From Wocania ichthyoenteri Th78 (lineage in GTDB: Bacteria; Bacteroidota; Bacteroidia; Flavobacteriales; Flavobacteriaceae), in NCBI RefSeq assembly GCF_000789235.1, contig NZ_KN525716.1:3206100-3270099 (forward strand): a DNA stretch of 64,000 bases. The letters are read 5' to 3'. Positions within the stretch are counted from its first letter, which is position 1. Every line of letters begins with the position of its first letter. A model generated the notes under the pieces. It was not told the origin of the DNA. It searched no databases and saw nothing but the letters and a program-made list of their open reading frames with translations. Positions 1 through 8,892 of this stretch are shown here, piece after piece. The position numbers were made by a program, and so were the translations under genes.

Positions 1-1
1 T

Positions 2-880
2 TTGGTTAATATTTCAGTTGCAAATTTAAGAAGCAAGCCAAAACATTCAGCAGAATTAGCAACTCAAGCGCTTTTAGGAACGCCTGTTAATATACTTAAG
101 AGAGAAGGTAGCTGGTCGTTAATACAGACCCCAGATAAGTATTTAGCTTGGGTTGATGATGGAGGAATTGTAGCAATCACTACATCCGATTTATCATTTT
201 GGAAATCTTTACCTAAAGTTATATATACAAATATAACAGGGAGTACTTATTCAAAATCAAATAAGGAGTCTCAAATTATTTCAGATATAGTTGCTGGTAA
301 TATTCTAGTTCTTTTAGATGAAGAAAATGGATTTTACAAGGTAGAATATCCTGATGGTAGAATAGCTTTTATCAACAAAAACGAAGCGCAGTTATATAAA
401 GATTGGTTACAAAAAACGAAGCCATCAGCAGAGTCTTTAATTGCTACGTCAAAAAAACTAATGGGCTTACCCTATCTATGGGGGGGGACATCAACAAAAG
501 GTGTTGATTGTAGTGGATTTACAAAAACAGTTTATTTTTTAAACGGTATGGTTATTCCAAGAGATGCTTCGCAGCAAGTTCATACTGGTGAATTAACTGA
601 TGAAACAAAGGATTTTACTCAATTAGCCTCTGGTGATTTATTGTTTTTTGGTAGAAAAGCAACCGATTCTACTGCAGAAAGAGTAGTTCATGTAGGGATG
701 TGGATTGGTAACAATGAGTTTATTCATTCTTCTGGAAAAGTAAAAATAAGTAGTTTCAATAAAAATGCTTCAAACTTTGATGAGCATAACTTAAATAGAT
801 ATCTACGTTCTAAAAGAATTTTAAACAGTAAAAGTGATGCTATTATTAACTTAAGTAGCACTGCTCTTTTTAAAGATTAA
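2..880 (+). CDS. C40-family (NlpC/P60) cell-wall peptidase, 5' end outside window
   Basis: The protein is probably an exported cysteine peptidase that cuts peptide stems of peptidoglycan. The visible part has SH3-like beta segments (about residues 1-130) followed by an NlpC/P60 domain. The catalytic cysteine lies in VDCSGF (Cys170), the histidine in HVGMWIG (His230), and a second His follows at 242. The reading frame is open to the window edge and the first codon seen is TTG inside an SH3-like segment, so the true start and any signal peptide are upstream. The next gene converges on it. The family call is firm; the exact substrate bond cannot be read from sequence. Confidence 0.85.
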   Translation: MVNISVANLRSKPKHSAELATQALLGTPVNILKREGSWSLIQTPDKYLAWVDDGGIVAITTSDLSFWKSLPKVIYTNITGSTYSKSNKESQIISDIVAGNILVLLDEENGFYKVEYPDGRIAFINKNEAQLYKDWLQKTKPSAESLIATSKKLMGLPYLWGGTSTKGVDCSGFTKTVYFLNGMVIPRDASQQVHTGELTDETKDFTQLASGDLLFFGRKATDSTAERVVHVGMWIGNNEFIHSSGKVKISSFNKNASNFDEHNLNRYLRSKRILNSKSDAIINLSSTALFKD

Positions 881-909
881 AATCAGGGTTTTAAGTAGTT
901 AATGTACCG

Positions 910-1176
910 TTACTTTCTATACAAAAAGTAATTGTTTACCAAGTTTATATATTCTTGTTTGGCTTCGTCTTCGGTAATGTTTTCAGTTTGAAATAGAGCA
1001 TTGGTTTTAAAGGCATTAATTATGGGCTTTTTGCTCCGTGGTTTCCCATAATCATTGGTGGCTCTTTTGTAGTAAGCGTAGAGCTTTAAAAGCGTATCAG
1101 CAGGAAAAGGATCAGTATGTGCATTTACACGATTAACTGCATCTAGAAACTCTATGTCTAATTCACTATTACTCAT
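910..1176 (-). CDS. Acyl-CoA-binding protein
   Basis: This 88-residue protein has the length and pattern of the acyl-CoA-binding family: an all-helical fold that holds long-chain acyl-CoA esters in the cytoplasm. The stretch LKLYAYYKRATNDYG (residues 30-44) matches the conserved ligand-binding helix with its Tyr and Lys residues. I chose the internal ATG (MSNSELDIEF), which gives the usual family length; a start 30 bases upstream would add ten untypical residues and a longer overlap with psd. Even so the start lies 8 bases inside the psd end, which suggests translational coupling. It is the last gene of the leftward lipid cluster, so a role in supplying or buffering acyl groups for phospholipid synthesis is likely. 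Confidence 0.85.
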   Translation of the reverse strand: MSNSELDIEFLDAVNRVNAHTDPFPADTLLKLYAYYKRATNDYGKPRSKKPIINAFKTNALFQTENITEDEAKQEYINLVNNYFLYRK

Positions 1177-1825
1177 TAATTTCTGCAATAATACTTTCTC
1201 CACCACGTACTTTTTGGTTAAGCTGCACTTTTATTTTGGTGTTTAAAGGTAAAAATAAATCAACCCTCGAGCCAAATTTTATAAATCCAGAATCTGCACC
1301 TTGAATAGCTTTGTCGTTTTGTTTTGCATAATTAACAATACGTTTTGCTAAAGCACCAGCAATTTGCCTATAAAGTACTTTTCCATAGGTTTCATTTTCT
1401 ACAACAACGGTTGTTCGCTCGTTTTCTTCACTTGCTTTAGGATGCCATGCTACTAAATATTTACCCGGGTGATATTTACTAAAAATCACATTTCCACTGA
1501 TTGGATAACGCGTTACATGTACATTTATTGGCGACATAAACACGCTGACTTGTAGGCGTTTTTCTTTAAAATATTCTTTTTCAAAAACTTCTTCAATAAC
1601 CACAACTTTACCATCAACTGGAGAAACTACTTGCTTATCGTTAAAAGAAGTAAGTCGTTTTGGGTTTCTAAAAAACTGTAGAATCAATATAAAGAAAGCT
1701 AGAAGCACAATTAAAACAAGAGTTCGTAGCCACGAAATATTTATAAAACTATCAACTAGTAAAAACGTTGCAACAATTATAACCAGTGTTACAAATATAA
1801 TTTTATGTCCTTCTTTATGAAACAT
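1169..1825 (-). CDS. psd: Phosphatidylserine decarboxylase family protein
   Basis: The enzyme converts phosphatidylserine to phosphatidylethanolamine at the inner membrane, using a pyruvoyl group made by self-cleavage at a serine. Two hydrophobic helices occupy residues 8-28 and 34-52. FFRNP (51-55) and SPVDGKV (68-74) are family motifs, and the Gly-Ser in FGSR (Ser186) is the expected cleavage site. At 218 residues it belongs to the short form common in Bacteroidota. Its start overlaps the end of cdsA by 11 bases and its end overlaps the acyl-CoA-binding gene, so the three are very likely one transcript. Confidence 0.9.
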   Translation of the reverse strand: MFHKEGHKIIFVTLVIIVATFLLVDSFINISWLRTLVLIVLLAFFILILQFFRNPKRLTSFNDKQVVSPVDGKVVVIEEVFEKEYFKEKRLQVSVFMSPINVHVTRYPISGNVIFSKYHPGKYLVAWHPKASEENERTTVVVENETYGKVLYRQIAGALAKRIVNYAKQNDKAIQGADSGFIKFGSRVDLFLPLNTKIKVQLNQKVRGGESIIAEINE

Positions 1826-2636
1826 ATTGTAAAATTCTTAAAAATAAATAAATAAATGGCGCAGCAAAAATAATACTATCTAGTCTATCTAGCAATCCAC
1901 CATGTCCAGGCATAATAATGCCACTGTCTTTAACATGGGCTTGTCGTTTAAATTTCGACTCAATTAAATCGCCCAAGGTTCCAAATACACTAATAATAAT
2001 ACTTAAAATTAACCAATTCGTAAAGTTTAGTGTCTCTGTAAAGGTAGCAATAAAATAACTTGCAATACAGGAAAAAAACAAACCACCCAAGAACCCTTCG
2101 ACGGTTTTTTTAGGTGAAATTTTTTCGAATAATTTTTGCTTTCCAAAATTTTTACCAACTAAATAAGCGAACGAATCGTTAACCCAAACTAAAATAAAAG
2201 ATCCTAATAATATACTTGGATTATAGGTATGATGATAATTTGCAATTAATATTAAGAACACAAAAGCGCTCGAAATATAAAAGGTTGTAAGGATAAATCG
2301 TTTAGAACTAAACAGCGGAATAGTTTTTTCTGAAAACAAATCTTTTATTAAAAATAACTTCACAAAAATGGTAATTACCATTAAGATTTGTGTGGCTTCA
2401 TCTAAACCTGTATTAGTGTTTAATACGACTTGCCAATAGCCAAAAACTAAATAAAGTAAAATAAAAAGAAAATAAGGAATAATACTTTTTAGTTGAATAA
2501 GCTTTTTGAATTCTCCCATGCAGATTAGCCCAAAAATAAAGAAAAGGATGATTAATGTATGCTCGTTAAATAAACAGGCTATTAATAGTAAAACGTAAAT
2601 CAAACCAGATATGGCTCGTATTAAGGTTTCTTTCAT
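1815..2636 (-). CDS. cdsA: Phosphatidate cytidylyltransferase
   Basis: CdsA makes CDP-diacylglycerol from phosphatidate and CTP, the branch point for all membrane phospholipids. The protein is a 273-residue multi-pass membrane protein. The CDS signature is complete at about residues 227-253, with SKFKR, then KD, then GHGGLLDRLD carrying the metal-binding acidic residues. It sits directly upstream of psd in the same leftward operon, the next-but-one step of the same pathway. The start is 4 bases beyond the end of the LUD gene, again suggesting coupling. Confidence 0.93.
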   Translation of the reverse strand: MKETLIRAISGLIYVLLLIACLFNEHTLIILFFIFGLICMGEFKKLIQLKSIIPYFLFILLYLVFGYWQVVLNTNTGLDEATQILMVITIFVKLFLIKDLFSEKTIPLFSSKRFILTTFYISSAFVFLILIANYHHTYNPSILLGSFILVWVNDSFAYLVGKNFGKQKLFEKISPKKTVEGFLGGLFFSCIASYFIATFTETLNFTNWLILSIIISVFGTLGDLIESKFKRQAHVKDSGIIMPGHGGLLDRLDSIIFAAPFIYLFLRILQYVS

Positions 2637-2640
2637 CTAT

Positions 2641-3249
2641 TTATAAATCTTCTAAAAGTAATAGGTATAAGTTTTTTGCACTACTACCATAACTTAAGAA
2701 ATCTTTATCATCATTAGATTTAAAGTGTTTTATGGTGGTGATATTTGTTGGGATTCTTTGTCTGTTTTTAGATTTTATGCCACGTAAACCCTCACCAATA
2801 TTTTCTACAATTTGACTTGTGGTAGCAAAAACAATAAAATTTATAGGAAGTTCTGGGAGTTTCTTTTCGTATATCTGTTTTGAAGAAATTAGTAAAGAAC
2901 CATCATTAGCAATTAAGTTTTCGCAAGTGGTTAAGAAAAAAGTAGAGTCGCTTATTCTTGTGGTAGTTTGAATATTTGAATTTTTGAATTTATCTTTTAA
3001 ATTTTCATCTAATAAAAGTGTCTTTTTGTCATTCCATTCGTTTTCATCAATAATACTTTCTAAGTTTTGGTAGATTTCATTTAAGTCTTCACAATACAGA
3101 AACTTACCACCATTAGCTTTAAAGTTTATGGTAAACCTTTCATCTATTGGTAGTTTTATTTCAGGCATATATTTGCCTCTATCATTGGATTTCAGCTCTT
3201 CCTGTGAACTATCAGACTTAGAACCAAAAATTTTTCTAAAAAGACTCAT
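2641..3249 (-). CDS. LUD-domain protein (LutC/YkgG-like)
   Basis: This 202-residue cytoplasmic protein resembles the LUD/LutC family. Indicators are the central segment DSTFFLTTCENLIANDGS and the later PINFIVFATTSQIVENIGEG, which match the family's beta-strand and glycine-turn pattern. LUD proteins are best known from lactate oxidation complexes, but this one stands alone between ftsH and cdsA without lutA or lutB. I therefore do not infer lactate use. A strong hairpin and a promoter-like TATATTTG lie between it and ftsH, so it may start its own transcript. The family call is moderately sure and the role unknown. Confidence 0.65.
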   Translation of the reverse strand: MSLFRKIFGSKSDSSQEELKSNDRGKYMPEIKLPIDERFTINFKANGGKFLYCEDLNEIYQNLESIIDENEWNDKKTLLLDENLKDKFKNSNIQTTTRISDSTFFLTTCENLIANDGSLLISSKQIYEKKLPELPINFIVFATTSQIVENIGEGLRGIKSKNRQRIPTNITTIKHFKSNDDKDFLSYGSSAKNLYLLLLEDL

Positions 3250-3288
3250 TTAGGTTGATGCTATTAACTCATTTTTTTAGGGGTTTAT

Positions 3289-3296
3289 CAAATATA
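3289..3296 (-). promoter_or_regulatory. Promoter -7 element ahead of the LUD-cdsA-psd genes
   Basis: On the minus strand this reads TATATTTG, a perfect match to the Bacteroidota -7 consensus TAnnTTTG. It lies about 40 bases upstream of the LUD start codon and touches the last base of the hairpin that follows ftsH. No clear TTTG -33 element is seen at the expected spacing, so this is a candidate only. Confidence 0.45.
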
Positions 3297-3336
3297 AAAA
3301 ATCTTAAATTAACCATAGGCTTAATTTAAGATTTTT
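3296..3336 (-). terminator. Rho-independent terminator after ftsH
   Basis: A 16-base stem (AAAAATCTTAAATTAA with its complement) closes an 8-base loop, and on the minus strand it ends in a run of T. It begins about 30 bases after the ftsH stop codon. The stem is AT-rich but long and almost perfect; its symmetry would let it work in both directions. Confidence 0.75.
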
Positions 3337-3365
3337 ACTAAAAGCTTAACAAAATTAATTAAAAT

Positions 3366-5318
3366 CTATTCCTCTTCTTCTGTAATTTCTTCTTTTTTAA
3401 TTTCGGCAGGGCTTTCTTTTTCAAAAGGGCGTTTGCCAAATATTTTCTCAAGGTTATCTTTAAAAATCACTTCTTTTTCTAGAAGTACTTCTGCAAGTTG
3501 TGTTAATTTATCTTTATTTTCTTCAAGTAATTTTAAAGCTCTTTGATACTGTTTTTCAATGATTTCAGAAATTTCTCTATCAATTAATTCTGCTGTTTCT
3601 TCACTGTAAGGTTTTGTAAACCCATATTCGCTTTGTCCTGAAGAATCATAGTATGTTAAATTTCCAATTTTATCACTCAACCCATACACAGTAACCATAG
3701 CTCTTGCTTGTTTTGTTACTTTTTCTAAATCGCTTAAAGCACCAGTTGAAATTTTATCAAAGATTACTTTTTCAGCAGCGCGACCACCAAGGGCAGCACA
3801 CATTTCATCAAGCATTTGTTCTGGACGAACGATTAAGCGTTCTTCTGGTAAATACCACGCAGCACCTAATGATCTGCCACGAGGCACAATAGTAACTTTA
3901 ACTAAAGGAGATGCATGTTCAAGCATCCAGCTTACAACTGCATGACCAGCTTCATGAAAAGCAACAGCTTTTTTCTCGCTAGGAGTTATGATTTTATTTT
4001 TCTTTTCTAAACCACCAATAATTCTATCTACAGCATCTAAAAAATCTTGTTTATCAACTGCTTTCTTACCATTTCTAGCAGCAATTAATGCAGCTTCGTT
4101 ACAAACATTGGCAATATCTGCTCCAGAGAAACCTGGGGTTTGTTTTGAAAGAAAATCAATATCTAAATCTTTAGCCTTCTTAAGTGGTCTCAAATGCACT
4201 TCAAAAATTTCTTTACGCTCACGAACATCAGGTAAATCAACAAAAATCTGTCTATCAAAACGTCCAGCACGCATTAAAGCTTTATCTAAAATATCTGCTC
4301 TGTTTGTTGCAGCAATTACAATAACGTTTGTGTTTGTGCCAAAACCATCCATCTCTGTTAATAGTTGATTTAGTGTGTTTTCACGCTCGTCGTTACTTCC
4401 GGACATAGCATTTTTACCTCTAGCACGACCAATGGCATCAATTTCATCAATAAAAATAATTGAAGGTGATTTTTCTTTAGCTTGTTTAAATAAGTCACGA
4501 ACACGAGAAGCGCCAACACCAACAAACATTTCTACAAAATCTGAACCAGACAATGAGAAGAAAGGTACTTTAGCTTCACCTGCAACAGCTTTTGCTAATA
4601 AGGTTTTACCGGTTCCTGGAGGGCCTACAAGTAATGCGCCTTTAGGTATTTTTCCTCCTAAAGTGGTGTATTTTTCTGGAAATTTTAAAAAGTCTACAAT
4701 TTCTTGAACTTCTTCTTTTGCACCTTCTAAACCTGCAACATCTTTAAAACTGGTTTTAACTTCGGTGTTTTGGTCGAATAGCTTTGCTTTCGATTTTCCG
4801 ATGTTAAAAATCTGTCCGCCAGCACCACCGCCAGCACCACCAGACATACGGCGCATAATGAAGATCCAAACACCTATAAGTAAAATGAAAGGTAGAATGC
4901 CTAATAGGAAATCACCCCATACATTTTCTTTAGTATCTAAACTAAGTATATCATATTTATTAATGGCTTTTAAATCATTTTCAAAATTTTGAAGGTCGCC
5001 AATTTCAAATTTATAATTGGGTAATTTTGTTGCCGATGGTATAAATGTTTTAGGCTTTGAGTTTTTGTGAATCTCTTTTTCCTGAGCATCCTTTGTTAGA
5101 TAAACTTGGGCTATACGCCTGTTTATGATTTCAACTTTTTCAACATCATTATCTTCAGCGTATTTAAAAAATTGAGAAGGCGTAATAGTGCCACCATCTT
5201 GATAGCTGCCACTACTGAATAGTTGAAAACCTAAAAAAATTGCTAATACAATACCATAAATCCAATACGGACTAAACTTAGGTTTCTTTTCTTTTATATT
5301 TTTTTTGTCGTTTGCCAT
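3366..5318 (-). CDS. ftsH: ATP-dependent zinc metalloprotease FtsH
   Basis: FtsH is a membrane-anchored hexameric AAA+ protease that removes damaged or unassembled membrane proteins and short-lived regulators. All parts are visible: transmembrane helices at about 17-33 and 137-155 flanking a periplasmic domain, Walker A GPPGTGKT (232-239), Walker B IIFIDEID, the second region of homology around [18 protein letters not shown], and the zinc site HEAGH (455-459). At 650 residues it has normal length, with an acidic Glu-rich tail. It lies 6 bases downstream of rsfS in the same direction, so the two are probably co-transcribed. Confidence 0.98.
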   Translation of the reverse strand: MANDKKNIKEKKPKFSPYWIYGIVLAIFLGFQLFSSGSYQDGGTITPSQFFKYAEDNDVEKVEIINRRIAQVYLTKDAQEKEIHKNSKPKTFIPSATKLPNYKFEIGDLQNFENDLKAINKYDILSLDTKENVWGDFLLGILPFILLIGVWIFIMRRMSGGAGGGAGGQIFNIGKSKAKLFDQNTEVKTSFKDVAGLEGAKEEVQEIVDFLKFPEKYTTLGGKIPKGALLVGPPGTGKTLLAKAVAGEAKVPFFSLSGSDFVEMFVGVGASRVRDLFKQAKEKSPSIIFIDEIDAIGRARGKNAMSGSNDERENTLNQLLTEMDGFGTNTNVIVIAATNRADILDKALMRAGRFDRQIFVDLPDVRERKEIFEVHLRPLKKAKDLDIDFLSKQTPGFSGADIANVCNEAALIAARNGKKAVDKQDFLDAVDRIIGGLEKKNKIITPSEKKAVAFHEAGHAVVSWMLEHASPLVKVTIVPRGRSLGAAWYLPEERLIVRPEQMLDEMCAALGGRAAEKVIFDKISTGALSDLEKVTKQARAMVTVYGLSDKIGNLTYYDSSGQSEYGFTKPYSEETAELIDREISEIIEKQYQRALKLLEENKDKLTQLAEVLLEKEVIFKDNLEKIFGKRPFEKESPAEIKKEEITEEEE

Positions 5319-5324
5319 GTGTTT

Positions 5325-5696
5325 TTAGTAACTAGTTTCTATTACTGTTGTTTTTGCATCTCCCCAAAGACTCTCAATATCATAATATTCTCGAATGTGT
5401 TTTTGAAACACATGTACAACAATATTTACATAGTCTATTAACACCCATTCGGCATTATCTAAGCCTTCTGTATGCCAAGGGTTATCTTTTAACTCTTTAC
5501 TTACCTTTTTTTGAATTGAGTTTACTATGGCGTTTACTTGTGTGTTTGAAGTACCTTCGCAAATTATAAAGTAGTCGCAAACTGTGTTTTCTATATCTCT
5601 TAAATCTAGGATGTTTATTTCTTTACCTTTAACATCTTCAATGCCATTTATTATAACAGATATTAATTGATCTGGGCTTATTTTTTCTTTCGCCAT
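5325..5696 (-). CDS. rsfS: Ribosome silencing factor RsfS
   Basis: RsfS binds protein L14 on the large ribosomal subunit and blocks joining with the small subunit when nutrients are short. The 123-residue length fits the family, as do the conserved CDYFIICEGTSNTQVNAI (about residues 39-56), WVLIDYVNIVVHVF and the closing YYDIESLWGDA. It is the first gene of the leftward run into ftsH. A -7 promoter element is visible about 25 bases upstream of the start. Confidence 0.93.
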   Translation of the reverse strand: MAKEKISPDQLISVIINGIEDVKGKEINILDLRDIENTVCDYFIICEGTSNTQVNAIVNSIQKKVSKELKDNPWHTEGLDNAEWVLIDYVNIVVHVFQKHIREYYDIESLWGDAKTTVIETSY

Positions 5697-5715
5697 TAAT
5701 TTTTTTTAATTTGTG

Positions 5716-5723
5716 CAAAGTTA
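5716..5723 (-). promoter_or_regulatory. Promoter -7 element of rsfS-ftsH
   Basis: The minus strand reads TAACTTTG, matching TAnnTTTG, about 20 bases before the rsfS start codon. The -33 region is AT-rich without an obvious TTG. It lies in the divergent gap with birA. Confidence 0.5.
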
Positions 5724-5789
5724 TTATTTTTTTAGTTCTTTATACTTTAAAATAATCATAAGATTTTAAAGCTTTAAAATAACTTGTAA

Positions 5790-6518
5790 ATGCGTATAAT
5801 CAAACTTGATGCCATCGATTCGACAAATTCTTTTTTAAAAGAAATGATTTGTACTGAAACTGTCGCCGATTATACTATTGTAGTAGCAGAATATCAAACA
5901 AATGGGCGCGGGCAAATGGGGACTAATTGGGACTCTGAAAAAGGTAAAAACCTTATGTTTAGCTTGTTTAAAGATTTAAGTATTCATGTTGTTGAATTTC
6001 CTTTTTATATTAGTATGGCTATTTCTCTAGCTATTTTTAAAACCTTAAAGGCTTTAAATATTCCAGATTTACATATTAAATGGCCAAACGACATTTTGTC
6101 AGCAGACAAGAAAATTTGTGGAATATTAATAGAGAATGTCATAAAAAATAAGCTTAACTCTACAATTATTGGTATTGGAATTAATGTAAATCAGACGGAA
6201 CTTAATAATCTTCCTCAAGCATCTTCTTTAAAAAACATTACAGGAGTACATTATAATTTAGATGAAATCTTACATCGTATTATTAAACATACTAAGGAAT
6301 ATTCTAAACTTTTACAGCAAGGTAAATATGATGCTGTTAAAAATGAATATGAAGCTAATTTATTTAGAAAAAACAAACCTTCAACATTTAAAAATACTAA
6401 TGGTGATTTATTTTCTGGGTTTATAATAGGTGTTACCAAGTACGGTAAACTACAGGTGCTTTTAGAAGATGAAATTGTTAAAAAATTTGATCTTAAAGAA
6501 ATTACTTTAATGTACTAA
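5790..6518 (+). CDS. birA: Biotin--[acetyl-CoA-carboxylase] ligase
   Basis: The enzyme activates biotin with ATP and attaches it to the biotin carrier domain of acetyl-CoA carboxylase. The ligase motif GRGQMGTNWDSEKGKNLMFS and the catalytic lysine region KWPNDI followed by KKICGILIE are intact, and a small C-terminal SH3-like domain follows. There is no N-terminal winged helix, so this 242-residue form is ligase only and not a repressor like the E. coli protein. The gene is divergent from rsfS. Its stop codon overlaps the convergent SRPBCC gene by four bases. Confidence 0.93.
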   Translation: MRIIKLDAIDSTNSFLKEMICTETVADYTIVVAEYQTNGRGQMGTNWDSEKGKNLMFSLFKDLSIHVVEFPFYISMAISLAIFKTLKALNIPDLHIKWPNDILSADKKICGILIENVIKNKLNSTIIGIGINVNQTELNNLPQASSLKNITGVHYNLDEILHRIIKHTKEYSKLLQQGKYDAVKNEYEANLFRKNKPSTFKNTNGDLFSGFIIGVTKYGKLQVLLEDEIVKKFDLKEITLMY

Positions 6519-6910
6519 ATAGCCTTTGGAATACTAGTAGCCAGAGTTTCAATAAATTTACTTATTGGACCTTTAATCATCATTGCCATCATAGGGTTAA
6601 AGTCGCCAGTAAATTCTAACTGCACTTCGCTAGAACCATTTGCTGTTTCAATTATATTTCCAATAAGCGAAAAATCTAATTTACCACCAGCAGCACCTAA
6701 AACAATTTTATTTGGAGCAATAGCTTCTTTCTTTTTAAGTATTATTTCTGGCATACCTTTTAAAGCAAAAAGAAATTTGTCGTTATCTAAAATTTCAAAT
6801 TTACTTATGTTTTCTGGCATTAAAGATTCAAAATTTTTAACATCAGATAAAAAATCAAAGACCTCCTGTGGTGATTTGCTAACATTAATTTTGGGCGATT
6901 CTAAATTCAT
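6515..6910 (-). CDS. SRPBCC-fold protein
   Basis: This 131-residue protein shows the START/SRPBCC pattern: INVSKSPQEVFDFLSDVKNFESLMP at the N-terminus, alternating beta strands, and a long C-terminal helix (GPISKFIETLATSIPKAI). Such proteins form a hydrophobic pocket for lipids or other ligands; nothing in the sequence tells which. It lies downstream of pyrE in the same direction with a gap of about 80 bases, and this neighbourhood may make the two one transcript. Function is inferred from fold only. Confidence 0.7.
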   Translation of the reverse strand: MNLESPKINVSKSPQEVFDFLSDVKNFESLMPENISKFEILDNDKFLFALKGMPEIILKKKEAIAPNKIVLGAAGGKLDFSLIGNIIETANGSSEVQLEFTGDFNPMMAMMIKGPISKFIETLATSIPKAI

Positions 6911-6989
6911 TTTGTTGTAATTTGTTTGTCGTTAAGCTATTTAGTCGTGCACCTTAACAGTTTTACAACTAAACAACATACTTATGTTA

Positions 6990-7634
6990 TCAATTAGCGT
7001 TCCATTCACTAGGACTGGTATTCCATTCAGACAAAGTTTCCAGTTCTTTTTGAGATATATAATTAGTTTCTAAAGCTTGCTCAAGTAAACTTTCGTAATT
7101 GCTTAAGGTATGAAGGTTTATGTTTTCTTTTTTAAAATTTTCAGTAGCCACATCAAACCCATAAGTAAAAATGGCAACCATTCCTTTTACATTAATATTG
7201 GCATCCTTTAAAGCTTTCACGGCGTTTAAACTGCTTTTGCCTGTGCTAATTAAATCTTCAACAACTACAACATTCTGTCCGCTTTCAATAAAACCTTCAA
7301 TTTGGTTTTTGCGTCCGTGCCCTTTAGCATCAGGTCTTACATAAATAAAGGGCAAGCCCAAATACTCTGCAACTAAAATACCAATGCCAATAGCGCCAGT
7401 AGCAACACCAGCAATAACATCTGGTTTGCCGTAATGTTTTTCAATTTGCTTAGCCATAACTTCGCGAATATAGTTGCGAATAGGAGGAAAGGACAATATA
7501 ATTCTGTTGTCGCAATAAATTGGTGATTTCCATCCAGAAGCCCATGTAAAAGGTTCTTTCGGACTTAGTTTTATAGCATTAACTTGTAATAAAACTTCGG
7601 CGGTTTTTCTTGCGGTGTGTTTGTTAAAAATCAT
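6990..7634 (-). CDS. pyrE: Orotate phosphoribosyltransferase
   Basis: PyrE joins orotate to PRPP to make orotidine 5'-phosphate in pyrimidine synthesis. The PRPP-binding motif VVVVEDLISTGKSSLNAV and the FTWASGWKSPIYCDNR substrate region are present. I chose the ATG that gives MIFNKHTARKTAEVLLQ and 214 residues, the family's usual length. The longer open frame would add 36 hydrophobic and low-complexity residues across what should be the promoter region. The gene is divergent from the Nudix gene. Confidence 0.93.
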   Translation of the reverse strand: MIFNKHTARKTAEVLLQVNAIKLSPKEPFTWASGWKSPIYCDNRIILSFPPIRNYIREVMAKQIEKHYGKPDVIAGVATGAIGIGILVAEYLGLPFIYVRPDAKGHGRKNQIEGFIESGQNVVVVEDLISTGKSSLNAVKALKDANINVKGMVAIFTYGFDVATENFKKENINLHTLSNYESLLEQALETNYISQKELETLSEWNTSPSEWNAN

Positions 7635-7768
7635 AGGCGTAAAATTACACATAAATTTATTTTTATTTAGCCGAAGATTGATGAATAAAATTATTTTTTT
7701 TAACAATAGTTGAAATGTGCTTAAAAATGATATTTTTACCAAAACAAAATAGTTAAGTAAAACCTACA

Positions 7769-8350
7769 ATGCACAAAATTTTTGTTAACGATAAACCTTT
7801 AATTTTAACTACTAAAGTTGAAAAAGAAGATGGCTTTAAAAATTATTTACTTAAAACAGTAGATATGGGCAAAGTTATTAGAAAACTTAACAGAACAAAG
7901 CTTAAAGAGGTTAGACTTATTGGGAAAAAAGAGGAAAAATTACTTAAAAGATTTCTTAAAAAGTTACCTAATGTTATTGCGGGAGGTGGAAAAGTTTATA
8001 ATGATAATGGCGATATTTTATTTATTTATAGAAATGATAAATGGGATTTGCCTAAAGGAAAAACCGAAGGTAATGAAAGCATTGAGAGAACAGCTATTAG
8101 AGAAGTTACTGAAGAAACTGGAGTTAGCGGATTAGAAATTACAAAACCTTTAGAAACAACATACCATATTTTTAAGCGTAACGGACGGTATAAAATAAAG
8201 ATAACTTACTGGTTTGAAATGAAAACAAATTTTAAAGGAAAACTTTATCCTCAAGAAAATGAAGGGATTACTAAAGTTGAATGGCTTAATAAAGAGCAAA
8301 CAAAAAAAGCCTTAGAGAATAGTTATGCTAATATTAAGTTATTAGTTTAG
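7769..8350 (+). CDS. Nudix hydrolase
   Basis: Nudix enzymes cleave nucleoside diphosphates linked to another moiety. The Nudix box is complete from Gly97 to Val119 (GKTEGNESIERTAI, then REVTEETGV). The box is preceded by KWDLPKGK, typical of the MutT/ADP-ribose pyrophosphatase group. About 65 extra residues precede the domain, rich in lysine and without a recognised fold. The substrate cannot be told. The gene is divergent from pyrE, which is itself a nucleotide-metabolism gene. Confidence 0.85.
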   Translation: MHKIFVNDKPLILTTKVEKEDGFKNYLLKTVDMGKVIRKLNRTKLKEVRLIGKKEEKLLKRFLKKLPNVIAGGGKVYNDNGDILFIYRNDKWDLPKGKTEGNESIERTAIREVTEETGVSGLEITKPLETTYHIFKRNGRYKIKITYWFEMKTNFKGKLYPQENEGITKVEWLNKEQTKKALENSYANIKLLV

Positions 8351-8402
8351 GAGTTTTATTAAATGTTTTAAGAATCTGGAGAGGTATTTATGAATTCTGT
8401 GT

Positions 8403-8888
8403 TTACTTAGTATAGCTTATACTGTCTCCAACTGAAAGTTTCCAAGTGTTAACTAAACCCGCATTAACCTCCAAAACATATTTAGCGGGCGCGTTTGATG
8501 ACAGAGAACTTTCATCAAAGGGTTTTGCATTTTTTTGAAAACTTACTATGGTTTTATTGTCGCTAATAAAAATTAAATCTAAAGGAATTTTAGTGTTCTT
8601 CATATAAAAAGAACGCTCCCTAACATCATCAAAAACAAATAGCATACCTTGGTTATTTTGCATAGAACTGCGGTACATTAAACCTGTTTGGGTTTCATAT
8701 TCGGTATTTGCAATTTCAATATCTATAACTACTTTTGTTGAGTCTGTGGTTGTTTTAAAAAACGTGAGTTCACCTTCTTTTGTAAAAATAACCTCAGTTT
8801 GCTTAATTATTTTTTTATCATCTTTACAAGACGATACACATAATAAAACTAGCAATACTAAAAATAATTTTAAGGACTTAAGAAACAT
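8403..8888 (-). CDS. DUF192 lipoprotein
   Basis: This is a 161-residue secreted lipoprotein with a lipobox-like end to its signal peptide (VLLCVSSC). The DUF192 core follows, with the features IEIANTEYETQTGLMYR, GMLFVFDDVRERSFYMKNT and IPLDLIFIS. The family has no settled function. The start at MFLKSLKLF was chosen because it follows the lgt stop by four bases and gives a proper signal peptide; the longer frame overlaps lgt. Its position after lgt, the enzyme that lipidates such proteins, suggests one operon. Confidence 0.85.
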   Translation of the reverse strand: MFLKSLKLFLVLLVLLCVSSCKDDKKIIKQTEVIFTKEGELTFFKTTTDSTKVVIDIEIANTEYETQTGLMYRSSMQNNQGMLFVFDDVRERSFYMKNTKIPLDLIFISDNKTIVSFQKNAKPFDESSLSSNAPAKYVLEVNAGLVNTWKLSVGDSISYTK

Positions 8889-8892
8889 CTTA

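Noticed and set aside
3988-4992. Three open frames on the plus strand across ftsH.
   Set aside because: They are shadows of the ftsH coding frame, with no family pattern, and ftsH is certain.
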